The position numbers and the translations under genes were made by a program. Positions 1 to 4,962 of a stretch of 5,300 nucleotides of DNA are shown here, in pieces. Source of the DNA: Clostridiaceae bacterium (lineage in GTDB: Bacteria; Bacillota; Clostridia; Oscillospirales; Acutalibacteraceae); the NCBI GenBank assembly GCA_904502175.1, contig CAJGDU010000094.1:1-5300 (forward strand), given 5' to 3'. The notes beneath the pieces were generated by a model. It was not told the origin of the DNA. It made no database searches and saw only the letters and a program-made list of their open reading frames with translations. How positions within the stretch are numbered: position 1 is the stretch's first letter; each line of letters begins with the position of its first letter.

Positions 1-112
1 CGCCCTCCGGCGGGTTCTGGGTCAGGACCGCCAGCGAAAACCGGTCCACCGGTTCCCCGGGCAGCAGCGCGTAGCGGAGCAGGCCCGCTCCGGGCGCTTC
101 ATTCATAAACAT
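1..112 (-). CDS. 5' end of an unidentified leftward gene (partial)
   Basis: An open frame starts with ATG at 112-110 and runs off the left edge, giving about 37 residues that begin MFMNEAPGAGLLRYALL. A very strong Shine-Dalgarno, GGAGGTGAT (124-116 on the minus strand), lies 7 nt before the ATG at 112. A second in-frame ATG at 106-104 is possible but its spacing is less good. There is no signal peptide or membrane segment in the visible part. I do not recognise the protein. The segment RYALLPGEPVDRFSLAVLTQN loosely recalls the start of DUF6382/FHA-type proteins of Clostridia, but this is a weak memory-based resemblance. The gene is divergent from the LytTR regulator, and the two LytTR-like boxes at 178-207 read toward it, so it is a candidate target of that regulator. 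That link is inferred. Confidence 0.72.
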   Translation of the reverse strand, partial: MFMNEAPGAGLLRYALLPGEPVDRFSLAVLTQNPPEG

Positions 113-177
113 GAAATCACCTCCCGCCAAGCGTAACAGGATTTCGGGGCGAAAAGGGCGAAGCACAACATCTTTTT

Positions 178-207
178 GACGAACGGCAGTCTCTGACCGA
201 CGAACGG
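178..207 (-). promoter_or_regulatory. Tandem LytTR-type operator boxes
   Basis: The 9-mer CCGTTCGTC occurs twice on the minus strand, at 186-178 and 207-199. The copies are identical, 12 bp apart and 21 bp start to start, so they lie on the same DNA face. The published LytTR box is [TA][AC][CA]GTTN[AG][TG]. With the preceding base, the 207 copy reads ACCGTTCGT and matches all 9 positions, while the 186 copy reads GCCGTTCGT and matches 8. Paired 9-bp direct repeats at about two helical turns are the usual layout for AgrA/ComE-type regulators, and a LytTR gene begins 120 bp away. Both boxes read toward the leftward gene at 112. Only a poor promoter-like pair is seen beyond them (TTGTGC at 168-163), which would fit activator dependence. 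Confidence 0.6.
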
Positions 208-237
208 TCGTTATGGCCCTGAAATATCGGCACTTAG

Positions 238-267
238 TTGCCTTTTTTCCAAAAGCCGCGTTACGAT
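238..267 (+). promoter_or_regulatory. Candidate weak promoter of the LytTR gene
   Basis: TTGCCT (238-243) and TACGAT (262-267) are separated by 18 bp and each matches the sigmaA consensus at 4 of 6 positions. Transcription would start near 274 and give a leader of about 50 nt before the ATG at 327. The -10 element ends exactly where the left copy of the 17-bp inverted repeat begins, so a protein bound there would overlap the start site. This is the best rightward candidate in the intergenic region, but it is weak. Confidence 0.3.
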
Positions 268-284
268 GGCTCTATCCGGAACGG
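268..284. repeat. Left copy of a 17-bp inverted repeat bracketing the LytTR gene
   Basis: GGCTCTATCCGGAACGG is the exact reverse complement of 1097-1113. On the minus strand it reads CCGTTCCGGATAGAGCC, and with the preceding A it gives ACCGTTCCG, 8 of 9 matches to the LytTR box. The match stops at both ends, and the bases just outside (left ends ACGAT, right begins TCCTG) are not a target-site duplication. Confidence 0.85.
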
Positions 285-326
285 TTCACATAGATCGCGA
301 ATACCCATGAGCAGGAGGAAACACAA

Positions 327-1034
327 ATGAAAGTATTTATCATTGGGAGCGACCCGAAAACCATCCGCTTCCTGACGGGCGCTGTCGGGGCCTATGCCCG
401 GCAGAAGTTCGTCAGCATCGACACCGTCGTCTTCAAAAAGATGCGGGACTATCTGCTGACCTTCGACACGCCGGACCTCATCTTCATCGATGACAACTTT
501 GAGATGAAGCCCTCGGTGGAAAACGCCAGGCTGGTCCGGACGAAGGATATGAAGGCGGCCGTCGTGCTGCTGTCCTCGAACCCCGAGCGGGTCTTCGAGG
601 CCTTCTCCGTGAAAGCGCATCGCTTCCTGATGAAACCGGTCACACAGGCCGATGTCTTCGACGCCATCGATGCCTACCGCAAGGAGCTCTACACCTACCG
701 CGTCATCATAGCCCGGACCGCCACCGGATTCCGGGTCTTCAGCTCGGAGGAGATCTTCGCCCTCATCGCCGAGGGCAACCACACGAAGATCATGACCAAA
801 GATGAAGTCGTCGATGTCCTCACGAACTTCACGCAGCTGGAGGACCAGGTGCCGGCGGAGTATTTCTACAAGTGTCACAGAGCTTACATCGTCAACATGA
901 AGCACATCGCCACCTTCGACTCCGAACAGCTGGAGATGAGCAACAAGGCCGTTGTGCCCATCAGCCGGCGGCGGAAACTGGACTTCCACGTCCGCTATAC
1001 CGAATTTATAAAGGGACACACGTTCAAAGAATGA
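327..1034 (+). CDS. LytTR-family response regulator
   Basis: This is a 235-residue cytoplasmic transcription regulator with an N-terminal receiver-like domain (about 1-120) and a C-terminal LytTR DNA-binding domain (about 125-230). The receiver has a phosphoacceptor candidate D55 in PDLIFIDD, a switch serine at S83/S84 in VVLLSS, and the conserved lysine K103 in FLMKPV. The usual acidic pair after the first beta strand is poor: FIIGSD leaves only D9, so phosphorylation may be weak or absent. The LytTR part shows the typical EGNHTKI (149-155) and KCHRAYIVNMKHI (182-194) motifs. AGGAGG (313-318) lies 8 nt before the ATG, which fixes the start. No histidine kinase gene is next to it. LytTR-like boxes upstream suggest it acts on the divergent gene, on itself, or on ribU. 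The specific regulon is inferred. There is no convincing terminator after the stop. Confidence 0.93.
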   Translation: MKVFIIGSDPKTIRFLTGAVGAYARQKFVSIDTVVFKKMRDYLLTFDTPDLIFIDDNFEMKPSVENARLVRTKDMKAAVVLLSSNPERVFEAFSVKAHRFLMKPVTQADVFDAIDAYRKELYTYRVIIARTATGFRVFSSEEIFALIAEGNHTKIMTKDEVVDVLTNFTQLEDQVPAEYFYKCHRAYIVNMKHIATFDSEQLEMSNKAVVPISRRRKLDFHVRYTEFIKGHTFKE

Positions 1035-1096
1035 GTCCCTGACCGGACCGCCGCCCTCTCCTGTCCGTTTCCGGGCACGGTCTGCTGACCACCACG

Positions 1097-1113
1097 CCGT
1101 TCCGGATAGAGCC
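1097..1113. repeat. Right copy of the 17-bp inverted repeat, upstream of the ribU promoter
   Basis: CCGTTCCGGATAGAGCC is the perfect inverted partner of 268-284. It ends 6 nt before the ribU -35 box (1120), a position typical of activator sites. A related CCGTTTCCGG lies 32 bp upstream (1065-1074), about three helical turns away. The CCGTTC core is shared with the boxes at 178-207. The placement suggests an operator for the LytTR regulator, but binding is not shown by sequence alone. Confidence 0.85.
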
Positions 1114-1119
1114 TCCTGT

Positions 1120-1148
1120 TTGACACCCGCCCCGCATTCCCTTATACT
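1120..1148 (+). promoter_or_regulatory. ribU promoter
   Basis: TTGACA (1120-1125), a 17-bp spacer and TATACT (1143-1148) form a near-perfect sigmaA promoter. The predicted start near 1155 leaves a leader of only about 30 nt, with ribosome binding site GAGAGGA (1170-1176) 10 nt before the ATG at 1187. This leaves no room for an FMN riboswitch. Confidence 0.85.
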
Positions 1149-1186
1149 GAATTTTGTTCAAGAATTATTGAGAGGAATGTTGCTCT

Positions 1187-1819
1187 ATGGCATCGCCCAG
1201 AACCAACCAGCCCGGTGTCTCTACCGCGCGAAAACTGACCACCACCGCCATTATGGCGGCCATTGCCACCATCCTCATGTATGTGGAGTTCCCCATTCCC
1301 GTCATGCCGGGGTTCATCAAACTGGACTTCTCCGAGCTGCCCGCGCTGCTCACGTCCTTCTCCCTCGGCCCGTGGTACGGCGCTCTGGTGTGTCTTCTGA
1401 AGAACCTCATCCACCTGCCGGTCACCCAGAGCTCCGGGGTCGGCGAACTTGCCAACTTCCTCATCGGCATCTTCTTCGTCATCCCTGCCGGGTTCATCTA
1501 TCAGAAGGTCAAGACCCGCAAAGGTGCCCTCATCGGCTCGCTGGCCGGCGCCCTCATCATGGCCCTCGTCAGCTTCCCCATCAACTACTTCATCGTCTAT
1601 CCGTTCTACACGAACTTCATGCCTATGGAGGCCATCATCGGCGCCTACCAGGCCATCTACCACGGCATCAAGGGCCTCGCGGACGCGCTGCTCATCTTCA
1701 ACGTCCCGTTCACGTTCTGCAAGGGCATCCTCGATGTGCTCATCACCTTCCTCATCTACAAGCGCATCTCCCCCGTCATCAAGGGCACCAGCTCCAAGAA
1801 ACAGGCGCCGGCTGAGTAA
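1187..1819 (+). CDS. ribU: Riboflavin ECF transporter S component (RibU type)
   Basis: This 210-residue integral membrane protein should bind riboflavin and pair with the shared ECF module (EcfT plus two ATPases, encoded elsewhere) to import the vitamin. The length is normal for the family. A short basic N-terminus (1-17) leads into about six hydrophobic segments, roughly 18-37, 44-61, 62-73, 82-104, 112-137 and 157-192. RibU-like features are KLDFSELPALL (45-55), GELANFLIGIFF (86-97) and FNVPFTFCKGILD (171-183). Alanines in the first helix (AIMAAIA, 21-27) fit the S-component face that docks on EcfT. The C-terminus is short, charged and cytosolic (YKRIS to the end). The gene has its own promoter and no FMN riboswitch, and it is the only gene between the LytTR regulator and the metK leader. 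Substrate assignment rests on resemblance to RibU and is likely but not certain. Confidence 0.88.
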   Translation: MASPRTNQPGVSTARKLTTTAIMAAIATILMYVEFPIPVMPGFIKLDFSELPALLTSFSLGPWYGALVCLLKNLIHLPVTQSSGVGELANFLIGIFFVIPAGFIYQKVKTRKGALIGSLAGALIMALVSFPINYFIVYPFYTNFMPMEAIIGAYQAIYHGIKGLADALLIFNVPFTFCKGILDVLITFLIYKRISPVIKGTSSKKQAPAE

Positions 1820-1827
1820 ACCCCTTC

Positions 1828-1856
1828 TTGACAAGGCGCCGTCCGGTGACTACAAT
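1828..1856 (+). promoter_or_regulatory. metK promoter
   Basis: TTGACA (1828-1833), 17-bp spacer, TACAAT (1851-1856): near-consensus sigmaA promoter. Predicted start near 1863, about 15 nt before the riboswitch aptamer. It begins 8 nt after the ribU stop codon, with no terminator between, so some ribU readthrough would also pass through the riboswitch. Confidence 0.85.
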
Positions 1857-1877
1857 ATTGACGAAAACAAAATACCA

Positions 1878-1973
1878 CTTATCCAGAGTGACGTAAGGGA
1901 ACAGGCCCATCGACGTCCGGCAACCTGCCGCAAGGTAAGGTGCCAATTCCTGCGGTGCAAGCCGAAAGATAAG
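1878..1973 (+). promoter_or_regulatory. SAM-I (S-box) riboswitch aptamer
   Basis: The leader RNA binds S-adenosylmethionine and shuts off metK when SAM is plentiful. P1 is CTTATC (1878-1883) with GATAAG (1968-1973). The conserved AGAG follows P1. P2 forms from GACGT (1890-1894) and ACGTC (1913-1917), with GGG/CCC above it. P3 forms from GGCA (1919-1922) and TGCC (1941-1944), extended by ACCT/AGGT. The hallmark GGTGCCAATTCC is at 1939-1950. P4 is CGGT (1953-1956) with GCCG (1961-1964), closed by a GCAA tetraloop, and the conserved GAAAGATAAG closes the aptamer. All parts match the S-box consensus closely. An alternative 10-bp antiterminator pairs 1957-1966 with 1987-1996. Confidence 0.97.
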
Positions 1974-1981
1974 ACGCATAT

Positions 1982-2013
1982 CGCCCTTCGGTTTGTCCGA
2001 GGGGCGTTTTTTT
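1982..2013 (+). terminator. Riboswitch-controlled intrinsic terminator
   Basis: CGCCCTTCGG (1982-1991) pairs fully with CCGAGGGGCG (1997-2006), including one G-U pair, around a 5-nt loop. Seven T residues follow (2007-2013). Its 5' arm and loop are also half of the antiterminator, so SAM binding releases them to form this hairpin and stop transcription 33 nt before metK. Confidence 0.96.
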
Positions 2014-2045
2014 GGGCGATCTGTCCCCGATAGAAAGGAACCGCT

Positions 2046-3230
2046 ATGAACCACTTATTCACTTCCGAGTCCGTGACCAAAGGCCATCCGGACAAGATCT
2101 GCGACCAGATCTCCGACGCCGTCCTCGACGCCATCCTGGCGCAGGACCCGAACGGGCGCGTCGCCTGTGAGACCACCGTCACCACCGGTCAGGTCATGAT
2201 CATGGGCGAGATCTCCACCACCTGCTATGTGGACATCCCGAAAATCGCCCGCGAGACCATCAACGAGATCGGCTACAACAACGCCGTCTACGGGTTCGAC
2301 GGCAACAGCTGCGCCGTCCTCACCTGCATCGATGAGCAGAGCCCCGACATTGCCCTCGGGGTCGACCACTCTCAGGAAAACAAGGCAAGCGACGTGGACC
2401 CCTACGACCTCAACGGCGCCGGGGACCAGGGCATGATGTTCGGCTACGCCACCCGGGAGACCCCGGAGCTCATGCCGCTCGCCATCTCGCTCGCCCACAA
2501 GCTGGCGTTCAAACTGACCGAAGTCCGGGAGGACGGCACCCTGCCCTACCTCCGTCCGGACGGCAAGAGCCAGGTGACCGTCGAATACGATGAAGACGAC
2601 AAGCCGGTCCGCATCGAGGCCGTCGTCGTCTCCTCCCAGCACGCGGCAGACGTCGAACTCGAGCAGATCCGCGCCGATATCATCGAGCACGTCATCAAGC
2701 CGGTCATCCCGGCCGGGTTCCTCGACGACAACACGAAGATCTACGTCAACCCCACCGGCCGGTTCGTCATCGGCGGCCCCGTCGGCGACTCCGGTCTCAC
2801 CGGACGGAAGATCATCGTCGACACCTACGGCGGTGCCTGCGGCCACGGCGGCGGCGCCTTCTCCGGCAAAGACCCCACCAAGGTCGACCGCAGCGCCTCC
2901 TACGCCGCCCGCTGGGTCGCGAAGAACATCGTCGCGGCAGGCCTTGCGGACCGGTGCGAGGTGGAACTGGCCTACGCCATCGGCGTCGCCCATCCCCTCT
3001 CCGTCTACATCAACACCTTCGGCACCGAGACCGTCGCGCCGGAGAAACTGCAGGCGGCCGTGAACAAGGTCTTCGACCTGCGCCCCTCCGCCATCATCGA
3101 CGCTCTCGACCTGCGGCGTCCCATCTACAAACAGGTCGCCGCCTACGGCCACATGGGCCGCGAGGACCTCGGCGTCCCGTGGGAGAAGACCGACCGGGTC
3201 GATGCCCTGAAAGCCGCTGTGAACGAATAA
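2046..3230 (+). CDS. metK: S-adenosylmethionine synthetase
   Basis: This 394-residue cytoplasmic enzyme makes SAM from methionine and ATP with release of phosphate and pyrophosphate. The length is typical and all three domains are present. Diagnostic motifs are SVTKGHPDK (9-17, with H14 and D16 at the active site), GAGDQGMMFGYA (124-135, family signature 1), TGRKIIVDTYGG (252-263, phosphate-binding R254/K255) and GGGAFSGKDPTKVDRS (268-283, signature 2). Residues 264-266 read A-C-G where E. coli and many others have x-A-R before HGGG; this may be lineage variation. The start is set by AAAGGA (2034-2039), 6 nt before the ATG. Expression is controlled by the upstream SAM-I riboswitch, a direct product-feedback loop, and the gene ends at its own terminator. 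It appears monocistronic. Confidence 0.99.
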   Translation: MNHLFTSESVTKGHPDKICDQISDAVLDAILAQDPNGRVACETTVTTGQVMIMGEISTTCYVDIPKIARETINEIGYNNAVYGFDGNSCAVLTCIDEQSPDIALGVDHSQENKASDVDPYDLNGAGDQGMMFGYATRETPELMPLAISLAHKLAFKLTEVREDGTLPYLRPDGKSQVTVEYDEDDKPVRIEAVVVSSQHAADVELEQIRADIIEHVIKPVIPAGFLDDNTKIYVNPTGRFVIGGPVGDSGLTGRKIIVDTYGGACGHGGGAFSGKDPTKVDRSASYAARWVAKNIVAAGLADRCEVELAYAIGVAHPLSVYINTFGTETVAPEKLQAAVNKVFDLRPSAIIDALDLRRPIYKQVAAYGHMGREDLGVPWEKTDRVDALKAAVNE

Positions 3231-3243
3231 ATGCGCAAAAAAG

Positions 3244-3272
3244 AACCGCACCGTTTTCGGTGCGGTTTTTTT
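3244..3272. terminator. Convergent terminator between metK and mutY
   Basis: AACCGCACCG (3244-3253) and CGGTGCGGTT (3258-3267) form a perfect 10-bp stem with a TTTT loop, and T residues run to 3272. On the other strand the A-run at 3237-3242 supplies a U tract, so it should work both ways. The leftward mutY stop codon (3273-3271) lies within the flank, so no extra spacing separates the two genes. Confidence 0.95.
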
Positions 3273-4293
3273 AATACTTGAAAGCATCGAATGCCGACGG
3301 GATGGAATACTTCTCGAGTTCGGAGAGGTGGACGACGAAGAGGCCGTCCGTGTCTCTCACCGGGTCGAGGGTCTCGACCTCGAGGTCGAAGCCGGTCATG
3401 CGCCATTCGACGTGGGTGAAGATGTGTTTGGCGGCCGGCAGCGGGAAGGTGGAGACCGCCGTGAGGCCGAGCTCCTTCAGGAACGTCTCCGGGGACACGC
3501 CGTCCTCCGTGTTCGGGAACTCGTAGAGGCCGGCGAGCAGGCCGGTGTCCGGGCGCCTTGCCAGGAGGAGTTCCTCGCCGCAGTGGACGCGGAACACGGT
3601 CCGGTGTTCCACCCGGCGGGCCTTCTTGGCGGGCACGACAGGCACTTCCAGTTCCGCGCCCTGTTGGTGTGCCTCACAGAGGGCGGCCCAGGGGCAGCGG
3701 AAGCACTCGGGCTCGCCGTTCGGCAGGCAGACCGTGGCGCCGAGGTCCATGAGGGCCTGGTTGTAGTCGCCCGGCCGGTCTTCCGGCATGCGTTCCATGA
3801 AGTACGCGAAAGCGGCCTTCTTCGCCGCCGGGTCCTTGACGGACTCCCGGTACAGCGTGCGCCGGGCGAAGACCCGGAGCAGGTTGCCGTCCACCGAGGA
3901 GACCGGTTCCCCAAAGGCGATGGACGCGATGGCGGCCGCGGTGTACTCCCCGATGCCGGGCAGCTTCTGCAGCTCCTTCGCGGTGCCGGGGATGACGCCG
4001 CCGTACTCTTCCATGATGACGACGGCCGCTTTATGGAGGTTGCGCACCCGGCTGTAGTAGCCGAGGCCCTCCCAGAGTTTCAGGTAGGTGTCCTCGTCCG
4101 CCGCGGCCAGCGCGGCCACGTCCGGCAGGGCCTCCAGGAACCGGGCATAGTAGTCTTTGACCGCCTCCACCCGGGTCTGCTGGAGCATGATCTCCGAGAG
4201 CCAGACATGGTAAGGGGTCGGGTCCTCCCGCCAGGGCAGGATGCGGCGTTCCGCGTCATACCACGCAAGCAGCAGGCGTGTGCTCTCTCTCAT
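3271..4293 (-). CDS. mutY: A/G-specific adenine DNA glycosylase
   Basis: This 340-residue base-excision repair enzyme removes adenine mispaired with 8-oxoguanine. The N-terminal HhH-GPD catalytic domain contains LPWR (19-22), SEIMLQQT (33-40, catalytic E34), GLGYYSR (76-82), the helix-hairpin-helix LPGIGEYTA (111-119) and VDGN (134-137, catalytic D135). The [4Fe-4S] loop uses C189, C197, C200 and C206. Its first spacing is 7 residues, against 6 in E. coli MutY. A linker leads to the C-terminal NUDIX-like domain (about 228-340) that reads 8-oxoG. FTH (292-294) stands where Geobacillus MutY has Phe-Ser-His. The length is normal. The start ATG overlaps the upstream cbiC stop as ATGA, and GAGAGGA (4310-4304) lies 10 nt before it, which supports translational coupling. 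Its place at the end of a cobalamin operon has no obvious functional reason. Confidence 0.97.
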   Translation of the reverse strand: MRESTRLLLAWYDAERRILPWREDPTPYHVWLSEIMLQQTRVEAVKDYYARFLEALPDVAALAAADEDTYLKLWEGLGYYSRVRNLHKAAVVIMEEYGGVIPGTAKELQKLPGIGEYTAAAIASIAFGEPVSSVDGNLLRVFARRTLYRESVKDPAAKKAAFAYFMERMPEDRPGDYNQALMDLGATVCLPNGEPECFRCPWAALCEAHQQGAELEVPVVPAKKARRVEHRTVFRVHCGEELLLARRPDTGLLAGLYEFPNTEDGVSPETFLKELGLTAVSTFPLPAAKHIFTHVEWRMTGFDLEVETLDPVRDTDGLFVVHLSELEKYSIPSAFDAFKY

Positions 4294-4961
4294 GCTTTCC
4301 AGTTCCTCTCTTCCGGGTCGGTCAGGCCGGAGGCCCGGTACAACAGGGCGTTGCAGACGGCGGCGGCGACATTGCTCCCGCCCTTGCGGCCCAGGGCCAC
4401 GATGGCGGGGACGTCATGCTCCCGGCAGACCGCCAGCAGTTCTTCCTTGCTCTCCACCACGTTCACGAAGCCCACCGGCACCGCGATGACCAGAGACGGC
4501 CGCATGCCGGCCTTTATCTGTTCGGACAGCTGCAGCAGGGCCGTCGGGGCGTTGCCGACGGCATAGACGGCGTCCGGGCAGTGCTGCTCCGCGTGCCGCA
4601 TGGCGACCACGGCCCGGGTGGTGCCCTCCGCCTTCGCCATGGCGACGACGATGGGGTCCGCCATGAAGCACTGGACCCTGCCGCCGAGGTGTGAGAGGGC
4701 AGGTTTGCTGACGCCGGCCTTCGCCATGTTCGTGTCGGTGACGATGTCGACGCCGGCGGACAGTGCCTCCACCCCGCGCGCGACGGCGTTTTCAGTGAAG
4801 ACAAGATTGTCCACGTAGTCGAAGTCTGCCGTCGTGTGGATGACGCGGCGGACCACGTCCGCGGTCTCCTCCGGCAGGGTCTCTCCCCGCGCCTCGAGCT
4901 CCGCGGAAATGATGCTCATGCTGTTCTGTTCGATATCCGAAGGTTTGATGATGACTGCCAT
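4290..4961 (-). CDS. cbiC: Precorrin-8X methylmutase
   Basis: This enzyme of 223 residues (CbiC/CobH) moves the methyl group from C-11 to C-12 of (cobalt-)precorrin-8 to give (cobalto)hydrogenobyrinic/cobyrinic acid in corrin ring synthesis. The length is typical. RRVIHTTADFDY (38-49) carries H42, the counterpart of the catalytic histidine of CobH. Other family segments are VTDTNMAKAG (74-83), VGNAPTALLQL (135-145), PVGFVNVVESKE (162-173) and GRKGGSNVAAAV (191-202). There is no membrane segment. GAAAGGGAA (4975-4967) provides the ribosome binding site. The start is 1 nt after the cbiP stop and the end overlaps mutY by 4 nt, so all three are very likely on one transcript. Whether the pathway here is cobalt-early (CbiC) or cobalt-late (CobH) cannot be told from this window; the former is usual in anaerobic Bacillota. 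Confidence 0.96.
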   Translation of the reverse strand: MAVIIKPSDIEQNSMSIISAELEARGETLPEETADVVRRVIHTTADFDYVDNLVFTENAVARGVEALSAGVDIVTDTNMAKAGVSKPALSHLGGRVQCFMADPIVVAMAKAEGTTRAVVAMRHAEQHCPDAVYAVGNAPTALLQLSEQIKAGMRPSLVIAVPVGFVNVVESKEELLAVCREHDVPAIVALGRKGGSNVAAAVCNALLYRASGLTDPEERNWKA

Positions 4962-4962
4962 A

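Noticed and set aside
229..248. GGCA/TGCC hairpin followed by six T residues, a terminator-like site
   Set aside because: The stem is only 4 bp, and it overlaps the best -35 candidate of the LytTR gene.
223..252. Leftward promoter candidate TTGGAA-18-GATATT for the gene at 112
   Set aside because: Both boxes match at only 4 of 6 positions, and the LytTR boxes would lie downstream of it. Not strong enough to list as a feature.
307..330. A seven-codon mini-ORF (ATG at 307) whose TGA overlaps the LytTR gene start as ATGA
   Set aside because: It has no ribosome binding site of its own, and its tandem AGG codons are simply the Shine-Dalgarno of the main gene. Probably coincidence.
261..1019. A 252-codon open frame on the minus strand opposite the LytTR gene
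   Set aside because: The plus-strand protein has clear receiver and LytTR motifs and an AGGAGG site. The antisense frame has neither.
1044..1070. CGGAC/GTCCG stem followed by TTT after the LytTR gene
   Set aside because: A 5-bp stem with a 14-nt loop and only three T residues is too weak to call a terminator.
1804..1840. Two GGCGCC copies that could pair after ribU
   Set aside because: GGCGCC is itself palindromic, the loop would be 25 nt, there is no T tract, and the second copy is inside the metK promoter spacer.
2055..3287. A 410-codon open frame on the minus strand opposite metK
   Set aside because: It lies almost wholly antisense to metK, whose family signatures are unmistakable. Long antisense frames are expected from GC-rich third positions, and the translation is low in complexity (many G, V, D).
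3328..4566. A 412-codon open frame on the plus strand opposite mutY and cbiC
   Set aside because: It crosses two well-supported genes in antisense, has no recognisable motifs and is rich in R, G, E, V and A, as expected from a codon-bias shadow.
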